Assembly: GCA_016745315.1 (NCBI GenBank)
Contig: CP066886.1
Location: forward strand, 3,534,501-3,598,500
Origin: Arthrospira sp. PCC 9108
GTDB taxonomy: Bacteria > Cyanobacteriota > Cyanobacteriia > Cyanobacteriales > Microcoleaceae
DNA: 64,000 bases
Direction: 5' to 3'
In this document: in pieces, positions 9,309-19,418 of the stretch
Position numbering within the stretch: position 1 is the stretch's first letter
Layout of the letters: each line of letters begins with the position of its first letter
The notes under the pieces: generated by a model
The model's input: the letters and a program-made list of their open reading frames with translations, nothing else
Told to the model about the DNA's origin: nothing
Database searches by the model: none
Translations under genes and position numbers: made by a program

Positions 9309-9480
9309 AAACCGCAGCCATGTAGGTTGGGTGAAACCCAACATGATTGAGAGATGGTGGCGTTGGGTTGACCGTGGAGGGGCGGGTTTATTAATCTTAC
9401 TGCTGGGAAATGTGGTTGACTGTGGAACCCGCCCCTACAGAATATCGGAAATGTGGTTGACTACTTCCCAAAACCCTAGC
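9309..9480. repeat. Cyanobacterial palindromic repeat module, right copy
   Basis: A second copy of the module seen at 8441-8700, including the GGGCGGGTTT ... AACCCGCCCC palindrome, on the other side of brnTA. It runs directly into the 98-bp array and appears to be its founder sequence. Confidence 0.85.
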
Positions 9481-11297
9481 CATGTAGGTTGGGTGAAACG
9501 CAGTGAAACCCAACATGATGGAGAGATGGTGGCGTTGGGTTTCGTACCTCCACCCAACCTACTTCCCAAAACCCCAGCCATGTAGGTTGGGTGAAACGCA
9601 GTGAAACCCAACATGATGGAGAGATGGTGGCGTTGGGTTTCGTACCTCCACCCAACCTACTTCCCAAAACCCTAGCCATGTAGGTTGGGTGAAACGCAGT
9701 GAAACCCAACATGATGGAGAGATGGTGGCGTTGGGTTTCGTACCTCCACCCAACCTACTTCCCAAAACCCCAGCCATGTAGGTTGGGTGAAACGCAGTGA
9801 AACCCAACATGATGGAGAGATGGTGGCGTTGGGTTTCGTACCTCCACCCAACCTACTTCCCAAAACCCTAGCCATGTAGGTTGGGTGAAACGCAGTGAAA
9901 CCCAACATGATGGAGAGATGGTGGCGTTGGGTTTCGTACCTCCACCCAACCTACTTCCCAAAACCCTAGCCATGTAGGTTGGGTGAAACGCAGTGAAACC
10001 CAACATGATGGAGAGATGGTGGCGTTGGGTTTCGTACCTCCACCCAACCTACTTCCCAAAACCCTAGCCATGTAGGTTGGGTGAAACGCAGTGAAACCCA
10101 ACATGATGGAGAGATGGTGGCGTTGGGTTTCGTACCTCCACCCAACCTACTTCCCAAAACCCTAGCCATGTAGGTTGGGTGAAACGCAGTGAAACCCAAC
10201 ATGATGGAGAGATGGTGGCGTTGGGTTTCGTACCTCCACCCAACCTACTTCCCAAAACCGCAGCCATGTAGGTTGGGTGAAACGCAGTGAAACCCAACAT
10301 GATGGAGAGATGGTGGCGTTGGGTTTCGTACCTCCACCCAACCTACTTCCCAAAACCCTAGCCATGTAGGTTGGGTGAAACGCAGTGAAACCCAACATGA
10401 TGGAGAGATGGTGGCGTTGGGTTTCGTACCTCCACCCAACCTACTTCCCAAAACCCCAGCCATGTAGGTTGGGTGAAACGCAGTGAAACCCAACATGATG
10501 GAGAGATGGTGGCGTTGGGTTTCGTACCTCCACCCAACCTACTTCCCAAAACCCTAGCCATGTAGGTTGGGTGAAACGCAGTGAAACCCAACATGATGGA
10601 GAGATGGTGGCGTTGGGTTTCGTACCTCCACCCAACCTACTTCCCAAAACCGCAGCCATGTAGGTTGGGTGAAACGCAGTGAAACCCAACATGATGGAGA
10701 GATGGTGGCGTTGGGTTTCGTACCTCCACCCAACCTACTTCCCAAAACCGCAGCCATGTAGGTTGGGTGAAACGCAGTGAAACCCAACATGATGGAGAGA
10801 TGGTGGCGTTGGGTTTCGTACCTCCACCCAACCTACTTCCCAAAACCCCAGCCATGTAGGTTGGGTGAAACGCAGTGAAACCCAACATGATGGAGAGATG
10901 GTGGCGTTGGGTTTCGTACCTCCACCCAACCTACTTCCCAAAACCCCAGCCATGTAGGTTGGGTGAAACGCAGTGAAACCCAACATGATGGAGAGATGGT
11001 GGCGTTGGGTTTCGTACCTCCACCCAACCTACTTCCCAAAACCCCAGCCATGTAGGTTGGGTGAAACGCAGTGAAACCCAACATGATGGAGAGATGGTGG
11101 CGTTGGGTTTCGTACCTCCACCCAACCTACTTCCCAAAACCCTAGCCATGTAGGTTGGGTGAAACGCAGTGAAACCCAACATGATGGAGAGATGGTGGCG
11201 TTGGGTTTCGTACCTCCACCCAACCTACTTCCCAAAACCGCAGCCATGTAGGTTGGGTGAAACGCAGTGAAACCCAACATGATTGAGAGATGGTGGC
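9481..11297. repeat. 98-bp palindromic tandem repeat array (18 full copies plus a partial one)
   Basis: Unit starts (CATGTAGGTTGGGTG) fall at 9481, 9579, 9677 and every 98 bases to 11245. Each unit contains nested inverted repeats: GTAGGTTGGGTG pairs with CACCCAACCTAC, and GTTGGGT with ACCCAAC. Units are identical except two adjacent bases just before CATG, which are CT, CC or GC. The last copy degenerates at 11297, six bases before the pyrD stop. The period is not a multiple of three, so the roughly 80-codon open frames that cross it are artefacts of the repeat. It is related to the widespread TAGGTTGGGT repeats of cyanobacteria. Confidence 0.97.
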
Positions 11298-11302
11298 TAA
11301 AT

Positions 11303-12451
11303 TTAATGGGGGTGAGAGTTGGCTAGACCTATGGCTTGGGAAATGTGGTTGAGTCCGTGGTCTTCTAGTTTGTGTAGGAGTCCGGTGAGAAGACGACGTA
11401 CCATGAGAGGACCTTCGTAAACCCATCCGGTGTATACTTGAAGGAGACTAGCGCCAGCGGTGATTTTTTCCCAAGCGTCGTCGGCGGTGAAAATGCCACC
11501 AACGCCAATGATGGGAATTTCGCCGTTGGTTTGTTCCCATATATGGCGAATGACGGCGGTAGACCTTTCGCGTAGGGGTGCGCCACTAATTCCGCCGGCT
11601 TCGGAAGTTATGGGGTTTCCGGTTTGGGGTAGCCATTGGGTTTTTAGGTGGTCTCGACTAATGGTGGTGTTGGTGGCAATGATACCCGCTAGGTTATGGG
11701 TTCGGGCTAGTTTGATTATATCATCGATCGCCTCCCATTCTAGGTCGGGGGCAATTTTTACTAACAGGGGCTTCGATGGTGCTATGTTTTCCTGTTGTAG
11801 AACTGTTAGGATTTGATTGAGTTCTGTGCTCGCTTGTAGCGATCGCAAACCGGGGGTATTCGGTGAGGAAACATTCACCACAAAGTAATCACCTAGGTCT
11901 CGCAATAGCTGGAAACTCCCCAGATAGTCGCTGGCTGCTTCCTCTAGGGGGGTGATTTTCGATTTTCCTAAGTTAATGCCTAGGGGTATTGTGGGAGCTA
12001 GGGTAGAAGGGGTATAATTCTGTAAACGGTTGGCTAGGGTGGCAGCGCCTTGGTTATTAAACCCCATACGATTTAACACTGCTTCATCTTCTAGTAGCCG
12101 AAACAAACGGGGGCGCGGGTTTCCGGGTTGAGGGTGTAGGGTGACAGTACCTAATTCGGTACAGCCAAAGCCAAAACTTCCCCATAACCCCGCCGCCACG
12201 CCGTCTTTATCAAAACCAGCGGCTAACCCCACGGGATTAATGAAATTTAGCCCCCACAGGGTTTGTTGGAGTCGGGGGTCAACTAGGCTAAATCGAGGCT
12301 GTAGTTGGGATTCTAGCCAGGATAGGGGAAGGTTTGATTTGTGGGTGTCTATCCAATGGAGAAGTTCCAAGGTTTGATGATGGGCCCACTCTGGATCGAC
12401 TTTCAGGCCTTTAAATAAAATCGGTTTCAGCAGGGATTGATACAGATCCAC
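11303..12451 (-). CDS. pyrD: Dihydroorotate dehydrogenase (quinone), class 2
   Basis: A 382-residue membrane-associated flavoenzyme oxidising dihydroorotate to orotate in pyrimidine synthesis, passing electrons to quinone. Visible motifs are NPVGLAAGFDKDG (FMN site start), INLGKSK, VNVSSPNTPGLRSLQ with the catalytic serine of class 2 enzymes, and GVGGIFTADDAWEKI near the C-terminus. The N-terminal extension characteristic of class 2 is present. The gene is divergent from recN with a 171-base gap between starts. Its 3' end abuts the 98-bp repeat array, whose hairpins may act as its terminator. Confidence 0.95.
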   Translation of the reverse strand: MDLYQSLLKPILFKGLKVDPEWAHHQTLELLHWIDTHKSNLPLSWLESQLQPRFSLVDPRLQQTLWGLNFINPVGLAAGFDKDGVAAGLWGSFGFGCTELGTVTLHPQPGNPRPRLFRLLEDEAVLNRMGFNNQGAATLANRLQNYTPSTLAPTIPLGINLGKSKITPLEEAASDYLGSFQLLRDLGDYFVVNVSSPNTPGLRSLQASTELNQILTVLQQENIAPSKPLLVKIAPDLEWEAIDDIIKLARTHNLAGIIATNTTISRDHLKTQWLPQTGNPITSEAGGISGAPLRERSTAVIRHIWEQTNGEIPIIGVGGIFTADDAWEKITAGASLLQVYTGWVYEGPLMVRRLLTGLLHKLEDHGLNHISQAIGLANSHPH

Positions 12452-12622
12452 AAGCTACTACTACCCCCTAATTGACGACAATCAGCCAGATGGCTAAAAT
12501 TTAGTGCATCTGCGACAGAAATTCAACCTCTGGTGGTATATGATTTTAAACTGAGTCGGGAACCAATCGGGTTGAAGGAACTGGGAAGGGTTGATTATGG
12601 ACAATTTGCTACTATCGACTAT

Positions 12623-14400
12623 ATGTTGATATCACTGCGGATCGAAAATTTTGCCTTAATTGACCACCTGGACCTGGAATTGGGACCTGGGTTAAATGTG
12701 TTTACGGGGGAAACTGGGGCGGGTAAGTCGATTATTTTGGATGCAGTTGATGCGGTTTTGGGGGGAAAGGTCGATCGCCGTAGTATTCGTACAGGTTGCG
12801 ATCGCGCGATTTTGGAGGCTTGCTTTGAGGTTAACCCGGATCTGATAGACTGGTTTCGAGAACAGGAAATTGACCTGGTAGATGGTTCCCTGGTGGTCTG
12901 TTGTCGGGAATTGGTGGTAAATCAGGATAAGTTTCGCAGTAAATCCCGATTAAATGGGATTTTGGTCAGTCGTACTATCATAGATGGTCTGCGCGATCGC
13001 TTTGTGGAAATTACGGCCCAAGGTCAGACGGTACAGTTGGGTAAACCTGCACTACAACGGGAATGGTTAGACTTGTATGGGGGAAGCAATACAATTGGCT
13101 TGCGCGAAAGGGTTAGCGAGGCTTATACGCGCGCTAGGGAGGTGCAAAACGCCCTCCAGAAGCGCCGCCAAGACTCCCAGCAACGGCTACAGCGTATAGA
13201 TTTATTGCAATATCAAATTAAGGAACTGCAAAATGCTAATCTGACGGATGCGGGGGAGTTGGATGAGCTACAACAGGAACAACAGCGCCTCAGTCATGTG
13301 GTGGAGTTACAGCACCAGAGTTATGGGATTTATCAAGCCCTCTATCAGAATGATAAGGGAGAGGTGGCGGCGGCGGATCTATTGAGTCGGGCGGAAACTG
13401 TGTTGCGGGACTTGGTGGAATATGACTCGCAACTGCAACCTATTTTGGCTATGGTGGAAGATGCTTTAGCCCAAGTGACGGAAGCGGGACAGCAAATAGG
13501 GCGCTATGGTGAACAGTTGGAGTCGGACCCGGAAAGACTCCAGGAGGTGGAAGACCGCATTGCTGACCTTAAACAGATTTGTCGAAAATATGGTCAGACT
13601 TTGGCGGAGGTGATGGATTATTATAGTGCGATTGAGGAGGAGTTGGTGCAACTGGAGGATGGGGAAAATTCCCTGGAAACTCTGGAGAAGGCGTATTCTG
13701 AGGCGCAGGGGGAACTTAAACAAGCCTGCGACCTTCTCAGGGGGGAACGTGAAAAAATCGCCCGTGGTCTGGAAATTCATCTGATTCAGGAGTTGAAGCC
13801 TTTGGCTATGGATAGTGTGCGGTTTCAGGTGGAAATTACGCCGACTTCACCATCACCAATGGGGGCTGACCAGATACAATTCTGTTTGAGTCCTAATCCG
13901 GGTGAACCGATTCAACCTTTGAGTGAGACGGCTTCTGGGGGGAAATGAGTCGGTTTCTGTTGGCGCTAAAAGCCTGCTTTTCCCAAATTGAGGGGTCGGG
14001 AACTTTGGTTTTTGATGAAATTGATGTGGGGGTGTCGGGACGGGTGGCTACGGCGATCGCTCAAAAATTATACCAGCTTAGTGATTATCATCAGGTTCTG
14101 TGTGTGACTCATCAACCTCTGGTGGCGGCTATGGCGGATCATCATTTTCGGGTGGCGAAGGTGGTGATTCCTAATCCTAACCTAAGTCTGGGGGGGTCTA
14201 CGGAGGAGGAGGCTGTTAAACAGCGGACGGTGGTGCGGGTAAGGGCTCTGGATACTCCGGGGCGGCGGGAAGAATTGGCTCAGTTGGCCAGTGGGCGATC
14301 GGTTCAAGAGGCGATCGCTTTTGCGGAGTCATTACTGACCCAAGCGGCTACCCTCCGTCAACCCAGGACACCACCTTTGACACCGACTCAAGCCCTTTGA
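12623..14400 (+). pseudogene. recN: DNA repair protein RecN, frameshifted as assembled
   Basis: SMC-like ATPase acting in double-strand-break repair. The protein begins MLISLRIENFALIDHL; Walker A is GETGAGKS, the centre is coiled coil, and the C-terminal part has Walker B (GTLVFDEIDVGVSG) and VTHQPLVAA. The frame breaks in the run of six G at about 13937-13942: one side ends SETASGGK, the other starts MSRFLLALK. One extra G gives the expected ETASGGEMSRFLLALK and a 592-residue protein of normal length. The ATG at 12623 is preferred to a GTG 30 codons upstream because the family begins with this motif. A missing base in a homopolymer suggests a sequencing error rather than loss of function. 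Confidence 0.92.
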
Positions 14401-14454
14401 GAGAGTTCCTAGGTTCTAGCAGTTTATGTTATCGTCAAGATTGTCAAGCCGCCC

Positions 14455-15351
14455 ATGCGAATTTTAGTTACTATTCCCCACTTTTTTAACTCCCAGGGAG
14501 ATGCTACCCACGGGTCTCTCAGCAAGGACCCGCGACCAAGGTTAATTGGATTAACGATGGGTTTAACGGCATTGCGGGCACTGTATGACCAACGTCAATG
14601 TATTATTGATATTGGTAAATGTGAGGCTTTTGGGGTTAATCATGCTCAGGATAATAGGGTTGATATTCTCCTTTGTACTACCCAGGATTGTCACCTGCTT
14701 AATCAACTGCAACTTCCCCCTGAGTTTTACCGCCATTGTCCGACGGAAGCGGAACCGATGAAATTGGGGTTTGAGTGTCAGGACTTACTGCGATCGGGTC
14801 TGGGAAAGTATGATTATTATTGTTATCTGGAGGATGATTTAATTCTCCATGACCCGTGGTTTTTTGTCAAGTTGGCTTGGTTTAATGCTTATGCGGGGGA
14901 TGATTGTCTTTTGCAGCCTAACCGTTATGAAGTATCCCCCTACGGACTTATTAATAAAGCCTATGTTGATGGGGATTTATTACCCCATGTGACGGCGAAG
15001 TTTCAAAATATACGCGATCGCCCCCAATTGGTGGGTAAGGTGATGGAGCAACCCATTCAATTTAATCGCAGTTTAAACCCCCACGCTGGCTGTTATTTTC
15101 TCAACAATAACCAGATGGAACATTGGGTCAAACAACCTTATTTTTTAGACCGAGATAGCAGTTTTGTGGGTCCCCTGGAAAGCGCGGCAACTCTAGGAAT
15201 TATGAAGAGTTTTAGGATTTATAAACCCGCCCCGGCTTATGCGAACTTTTTGGAAATTCAGCATTTTGGCTCGACTTTTTTAAGTCTCATTGGTAAGCAG
15301 GTGAAGTTAGGAAATTCCCCCCACCAAACCCATGGAGAAGTGGAAGGTTAA
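14455..15351 (+). CDS. Glycosyltransferase-like protein
   Basis: A 298-residue soluble protein. The N-terminus MRILVTIPHFFN, and an acidic cluster in YYCYLEDDLILHDPWFF (about residues 122-137) resembling the metal-binding DxD of GT-A glycosyltransferases, suggest sugar transfer. Donor and acceptor are unknown and I do not recognise an exact family. It begins 55 bases after recN in the same direction and ends just before the CRISPR array. No signal peptide or membrane helix is seen. Confidence 0.6.
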   Translation: MRILVTIPHFFNSQGDATHGSLSKDPRPRLIGLTMGLTALRALYDQRQCIIDIGKCEAFGVNHAQDNRVDILLCTTQDCHLLNQLQLPPEFYRHCPTEAEPMKLGFECQDLLRSGLGKYDYYCYLEDDLILHDPWFFVKLAWFNAYAGDDCLLQPNRYEVSPYGLINKAYVDGDLLPHVTAKFQNIRDRPQLVGKVMEQPIQFNRSLNPHAGCYFLNNNQMEHWVKQPYFLDRDSSFVGPLESAATLGIMKSFRIYKPAPAYANFLEIQHFGSTFLSLIGKQVKLGNSPHQTHGEVEG

Positions 15352-15448
15352 TTGATGGGAAATATCTTCTACTGACACTGTTTCCCTACCCTACCCCCTC
15401 ATTAACAAGACTTCACCCTGGGGGCTTTTTAAGACTCGGTTTTCTCGC

Positions 15449-17421
15449 CTTTCCCTCCCCTTTTGGGGAATTGGTAGGGTATGACTTTGGAAAATCACAA
15501 AATGCGATCGGCATTCCCTAGCCGTTTCCGTCCCCTTGTGCTTAATTGGTAGGGTTGGACTCCCCTAACGACCTGAGACGTACCCTGGTCATCAAATAAT
15601 ATTATGTTTCCGTCCCCTTGCGGGGAATTGGTAGGGTTGGACCCCGTAGGAGGCGGAACATACTGGGTTCAGGATTTAGAAAATGTTTCCGTCCCCTTGC
15701 GGGGAATTGGTAGGGTTGGACTTTTATTGTTGTAATTTGAGGAAAATAAAATGGGCTTCAAAGTTTCCGTCCCCTTGCGGGGAATTGGTAGGGTTGGACT
15801 GAAAATGGCATAAACCTCCTTTAATCTATATAAAAGTTTCCGTCCCCTTGCGGGGAATTGGTAGGGTTGGACACAGTATAGTAAGCTTTTTAAAAGAAAA
15901 ATTAGAATTAACAGTAGTTTCCGTCCCCTTGCGGGGAATTGGTAGGGTTGGACTAGGTCTGTCGTGGCAAATCTACGCCCCTCGGGGTATGTGGTTTCCG
16001 TCCCCTTGCGGGGAATTGGTAGGGTTGGACACCAAACCAAAGCAAAAACGCAAGCCCCAAAAAAAGCGAAACGTTTCCGTCCCCTTGCGGGGAATTGGTA
16101 GGGTTGGACATATTTTCCAACCAAGAGAGAGCGGCCTCTCTATTTTGGAGTTTCCGTCCCCTTGCGGGGAATTGGTAGGGTTGGACTGGTTCCCTGTGAT
16201 GCAGCCACAACACGCTTTTTAGTTTCCGTCCCTTGCGGGGAATTGGTAGGGTTGGACTGGGTGGGGTGGGAGTATGTAGAAGACAAACGGAAGATAGAGT
16301 TTCCGTCCCCTTGCGGGGAATTGGTAGGGTTGGACCGCCGGGTAAAATCGATGGGCTCTTCGGTGCTAAGACGTTACGCGCGTTTCCGTCCCCTTGCGGG
16401 GAATTGGTAGGGTTGGACCCTGGCAAACGCCAGAAGCGTTTCAGCATCATTTTCGGGAAGTTTCCGTCCCCTTGCGGGAATTGGTAGGGTTGGACTAGGT
16501 CTGTCGTGGCAAATCTACGCCCCTCGGGGTATGTGGTTTCCGTCCCCTTGCGGGGAATTGGTAGGGTTGGACACCAAACCAAAGCAAAAACGCAAGCCCC
16601 AAAAAAAGCGAAACGTTTCCGTCCCCTTGCGGGGAATTGGTAGGGTTGGACATATTTTCCAACCAAGAGAGAGCGGCCTCTCTATTTTGGAGTTTCCGTC
16701 CCCTTGCGGGGAATTGGTAGGGTTGGACTGGTTCCCTGTGATGCAGCCACAACACGCTTTTTAGTTTCCGTCCCCTTGCGGGAATTGGTAGGGTTGGACT
16801 GGGTGGGGTGGGAGTATGTAGAAGACAAACGGAAGATAGAGTTTCCGTCCCCTTGCGGGGAATTGGTAGGGTTGGACCGCCGGGTAAAATCGATGGGCTC
16901 TTCGGTGCTAAGACGTTACGCGCGTTTCCGTCCCCTTGCGGGGAATTGGTAGGGTTGGACCCTGGCAAACGCCAGAAGCGTTTCAGCATCATTTTCGGGA
17001 AGTTTCCGTCCCCTTGCGGGGAATTGGTAGGGTTGGACTTGATAGGCAGAGTGTTTGATGGGCATTTAGATACCGATGTCGAGTTTCCGTCCCCTTGCGG
17101 GGAATTGGTAGGGTTGGACCCACGGATGTCGGAGTCCCATCCGTTCTCCCTCTTCGTGTTTCCGTCCCCTTGCGGGGAATTGGTAGGGTTGGACCCTGAA
17201 GACGATATGGTAAGACTTCTCCGGGTCAAAGGTTTCCGTCCCCTTGCGGGGAATTGGTAGGGTTGGACCTAAATTGGTAGTTCAGTATGGGCTCCCCCTT
17301 CCGGGGTTTCCGTCCCCTTGCGGGGAATTGGTAGGGTTGGACTAAAGCGATGCCAGATGACGAGGGCTTTCCGGTGATGGCTGAGTTTCCGTCCCCTTGC
17401 GGGGAATTGGTAGGGTTGGAC
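15449..17421 (-). CRISPR. CRISPR array, 26 repeats of 37 bp
   Basis: Repeats start at 15449, 15524, 15606, 15685, 15763, 15836, 15917, 15994, 16073, 16150, 16222, 16299, 16382, 16460, 16536, 16615, 16692, 16764, 16841, 16924, 17002, 17083, 17158, 17232, 17306 and 17385. On the plus strand the unit begins GTTTCCGTCCCCTTGC and ends GGTAGGGTTGGAC; on the minus strand it ends ACGGAAAC, the typical 3' handle. The repeats at 15449 and 15524 are degenerate, marking the old end, so the leader is on the right beside cas2 and transcription is leftward. Spacers are about 35-46 bp. Repeats at 16222, 16460 and 16764 lack one base in a C or G run. Of 25 spacers, seven are duplicated. Confidence 0.98.
15954..17038. 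repeat. Tandem duplication of seven spacer-repeat units inside the CRISPR array
   Basis: The segment 15954-16495 is repeated at 16496-17038 with the same seven spacers in the same order. The two copies differ only by single bases missing in C or G runs: the repeat at 16222 lacks a C, its partner at 16764 lacks a G, and 16460 lacks a G that its partner at 17002 has. This is a recent duplication by recombination between repeats, or an assembly artefact. Confidence 0.93.
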
Positions 17422-17751
17422 CCTATACCTTTGGAAACCTTACAGTATGCGGTTTTCAAGGTGCGTTTGCGCGAGAACACGTAGAAGGTGCTTAACAAAA
17501 CTTTACAGGCTTGTTTGGCGCGAGTAAATTCGTTTGTTTTGCGATGTTTTTATATTATCAGGAGTTGTGCGAGACTGTCAACCCCCAAAAAACAAATTTC
17601 TCTTTTTTTAGCTCAAGTTTATATCAGGTTTCTGTTGTATCCTCGTCGCGCCATATTATTAAAAACTGCAATATAACTTTACATTGCTGAAAATCATTGA
17701 CTCAAGGGCATTTCAGCCCCAAAGCCATCAAAATTGGGACGATCGCCACCC
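17422..17751 (-). promoter_or_regulatory. CRISPR leader region
   Basis: An AT-rich stretch of 330 bases without a gene, between the newest repeat (17385-17421) and the end of cas2. It lies at the end opposite the degenerate repeats, as expected of a leader. It should hold the promoter for leftward pre-crRNA transcription and the integration signals read by Cas1-Cas2. No promoter hexamers were assigned with confidence. Confidence 0.75.
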
Positions 17752-18036
17752 TTACAAAATGAGAAAGTCTGGTGGTTCGTAAGGAAGCGGTCCCCCGTAG
17801 ACCTTAACCTGAGCTTTAGTCGAGGGATTGAGGGGATAAGCCCGCAGACTATCCTTTTCTAAATTCAAAACCTTCAGCCACCGCTTATTCAATAAGTCCT
17901 CCAGAATTTTTTCCTCCAGGGGACACTCAAACACCGAATACTGAACCCGCTGACACCGCGCCTCCAACAACTTCGCCAACTTGTTGCGGCGCTTGTCGTC
18001 TCTTACGTCGTAGCAAACCAACCAAAAATTCGCCAT
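17752..18036 (-). CDS. cas2: CRISPR-associated endonuclease Cas2
   Basis: A 94-residue subunit of the spacer-integration complex, forming the central dimer bound by two Cas1 dimers. The ferredoxin-like fold start FWLVCYDVRDDKRRNKLAKLLE carries the conserved aspartate D10, followed by RVQYSVFECPL. It lies next to the leader end of the array and 52 bases downstream of cas1, in the same direction, forming a cas1-cas2 adaptation unit. No cas4 or reverse transcriptase is attached. Confidence 0.95.
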   Translation of the reverse strand: MANFWLVCYDVRDDKRRNKLAKLLEARCQRVQYSVFECPLEEKILEDLLNKRWLKVLNLEKDSLRAYPLNPSTKAQVKVYGGPLPYEPPDFLIL

Positions 18037-18088
18037 AATGATATCCTTCTAAAGACTTGAGAGTAGGGGATCTGATGCACCGATGATT

Positions 18089-19063
18089 TCACCGAAAAAT
18101 AAAAGCCTCATAGTCCAAGCGAGTTTCTACCAAACAACGACCGAGCGATCGCCCCTGCTCCAAAAGGATCTGACTTAGTTTAAGTTTCCGATGTTGTGGG
18201 GGATATAGGATAGAATCCTGGAGTTGGCGTTCCAACTGTCCCAAGTACAGCTTTTTCGCCGTTTGTCCCAACCATATCCCCTCCTCCTCCCCTGGTGCGG
18301 GTTCAAAATCATTAGGATCAATCAACCCGCTGTTAATTAAAGCGATCGCCACCCGATCAACCACTACCGGGCGAAATTCCTCCATCAAATCTAGTACCAA
18401 ATTGGGGCGAAATGGGGCGTTTGCATGGAAAAACCCCAAATAAGGGTCAAACCCCGCCTGAACAGTAGCCGCAAATACCCGCGCCAACAAAACCCCATAA
18501 CCCCAACTCAATAGCGCATTAACGGGATCTTTAGGTGGGCGGCGGTTACGTCCGGTGAACTTCCACTCTGGGGGGAACCAGTGGGTTAGCCCTTGGAAAT
18601 AAATACGGGCGCAGACCCCCTCAACTCCCATTAATTCATTGCGATCAAGGGGAGTTTCTGTCTGTTTGAGCCGGGGAAGGTAGGAGGCGATCGTGTCGAT
18701 CGCTTCAGTTAATTGGGTGATTTTACCCTGAGTTTCGCGGTTGCGTCGCTGAAGAAGGTATCGCTGGTTACGGACTTTCCCCAAAATTAGCTTTTGGGCG
18801 ATCGCCATGCTGAAGGTCGTATCGAGGGCGCGATATTGGGCGAGTCTTACCGTCGGGTTGGTGTGAAAGTGTCCCTGGAGACGGCCGCGAAACCGTCCGT
18901 CTTGGCGTAGAAAAATGGTTTCGATGCCACGATCAAGAAGTTGGGCGATCGTGCTATCGGTTAACTGAACCCCTGGAAGTATGACCACTAAATCAACTTC
19001 GGCTAGGCGGCAAGTTGTGGAACCTTTGGATTGCTGAATTATTACAGTTCTTTTGGTAATCAT
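18089..19063 (-). CDS. cas1: CRISPR-associated integrase Cas1
   Basis: A 324-residue metal-dependent integrase that inserts new spacers. Expected catalytic residues are visible: E148 in MGVEGVCARIYF, H213 in GFFHANAPFRP, and acidic D225/E228 in LDLMEEFRP. It is a stand-alone Cas1 without the reverse-transcriptase fusion found in some type III systems. It is followed by cas2 and then the array. The upstream genes are the two CARF genes of the III-D operon, separated by a terminator, so adaptation is probably transcribed separately. Confidence 0.95.
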   Translation of the reverse strand: MITKRTVIIQQSKGSTTCRLAEVDLVVILPGVQLTDSTIAQLLDRGIETIFLRQDGRFRGRLQGHFHTNPTVRLAQYRALDTTFSMAIAQKLILGKVRNQRYLLQRRNRETQGKITQLTEAIDTIASYLPRLKQTETPLDRNELMGVEGVCARIYFQGLTHWFPPEWKFTGRNRRPPKDPVNALLSWGYGVLLARVFAATVQAGFDPYLGFFHANAPFRPNLVLDLMEEFRPVVVDRVAIALINSGLIDPNDFEPAPGEEEGIWLGQTAKKLYLGQLERQLQDSILYPPQHRKLKLSQILLEQGRSLGRCLVETRLDYEAFIFR

Positions 19064-19350
19064 GCAATATGGTTTCCCAGTCCCCCTCCCCCCTGGGATT
19101 CCGATTTAGGGTCAGGGTAATCTTGCCGGCTATTTCCCTGCTGTAATTATCGCACCTTTGGGATGATTTACTGTCATCACCTATACAGTCTTAATTGTCG
19201 GGATTTCTCTAGCCGGAGGAATGGTTAGCGATCGCCCCATTTTATCTCTGTTGCGGCGCAATGGTTGGGAAATGCTCATGTCCGATGATCCAGAATTGTA
19301 TACCCAAATTGCAACCGCCAACGCCACCCCCCCTCTCTCCCAGAAATGAT
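19064..19350. other. Intergenic region between cas1 and the CARF gene
   Basis: No convincing gene. A plus-strand ATG at 19221 opens 42 codons to a stop at 19349, without recognisable similarity or a well-spaced ribosome binding site. The right end carries the terminator described separately. The cas1 promoter should lie near 19070-19200. Confidence 0.4.
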
Positions 19351-19390
19351 CAAATAAAAATCCCTGGGGTGGCGGCTGAGTCACCCCAGG
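19351..19390 (-). terminator. Rho-independent terminator of the CARF/III-D operon
   Basis: A perfect 9-bp stem (CCTGGGGTG / CACCCCAGG at 19363-19390) with a 10-base loop is followed on the minus strand by a T-rich tract (GGATTTTTATTTG). It begins 29 bases after the stop of the last CARF gene, closing the leftward operon before cas1. Confidence 0.8.
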
Positions 19391-19418
19391 TTAAATCGAT
19401 GGGATTTACAAGGTAAAT

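Noticed and set aside
9476..11426. Many open frames of about 78-94 codons on the minus strand
   Set aside because: They recur every 98 bases with the same peptide and end wherever the non-triplet repeat brings in a stop; they are by-products of the tandem repeat.
15669..17260. Long open frames across the CRISPR array on both strands
   Set aside because: The peptides are repetitions of the 37-bp repeat interrupted by spacers; the array explains them.
17422..17751. Possible fourth copy of the shared upstream element at the CRISPR leader
   Set aside because: I looked for the GTTATCCTCC, GATGGCCATC and AAATTTACGCAAATTT parts and found none.
18089..19063. Possible reverse transcriptase-Cas1 fusion
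   Set aside because: Some cyanobacterial type III systems have one, but this Cas1 is 324 residues and has no RT motif before or after it.
19221..19349. A 42-codon plus-strand frame between cas1 and the CARF gene
   Set aside because: No similarity recognised, poor ribosome binding site spacing, and its stop runs into the terminator of the opposite operon.
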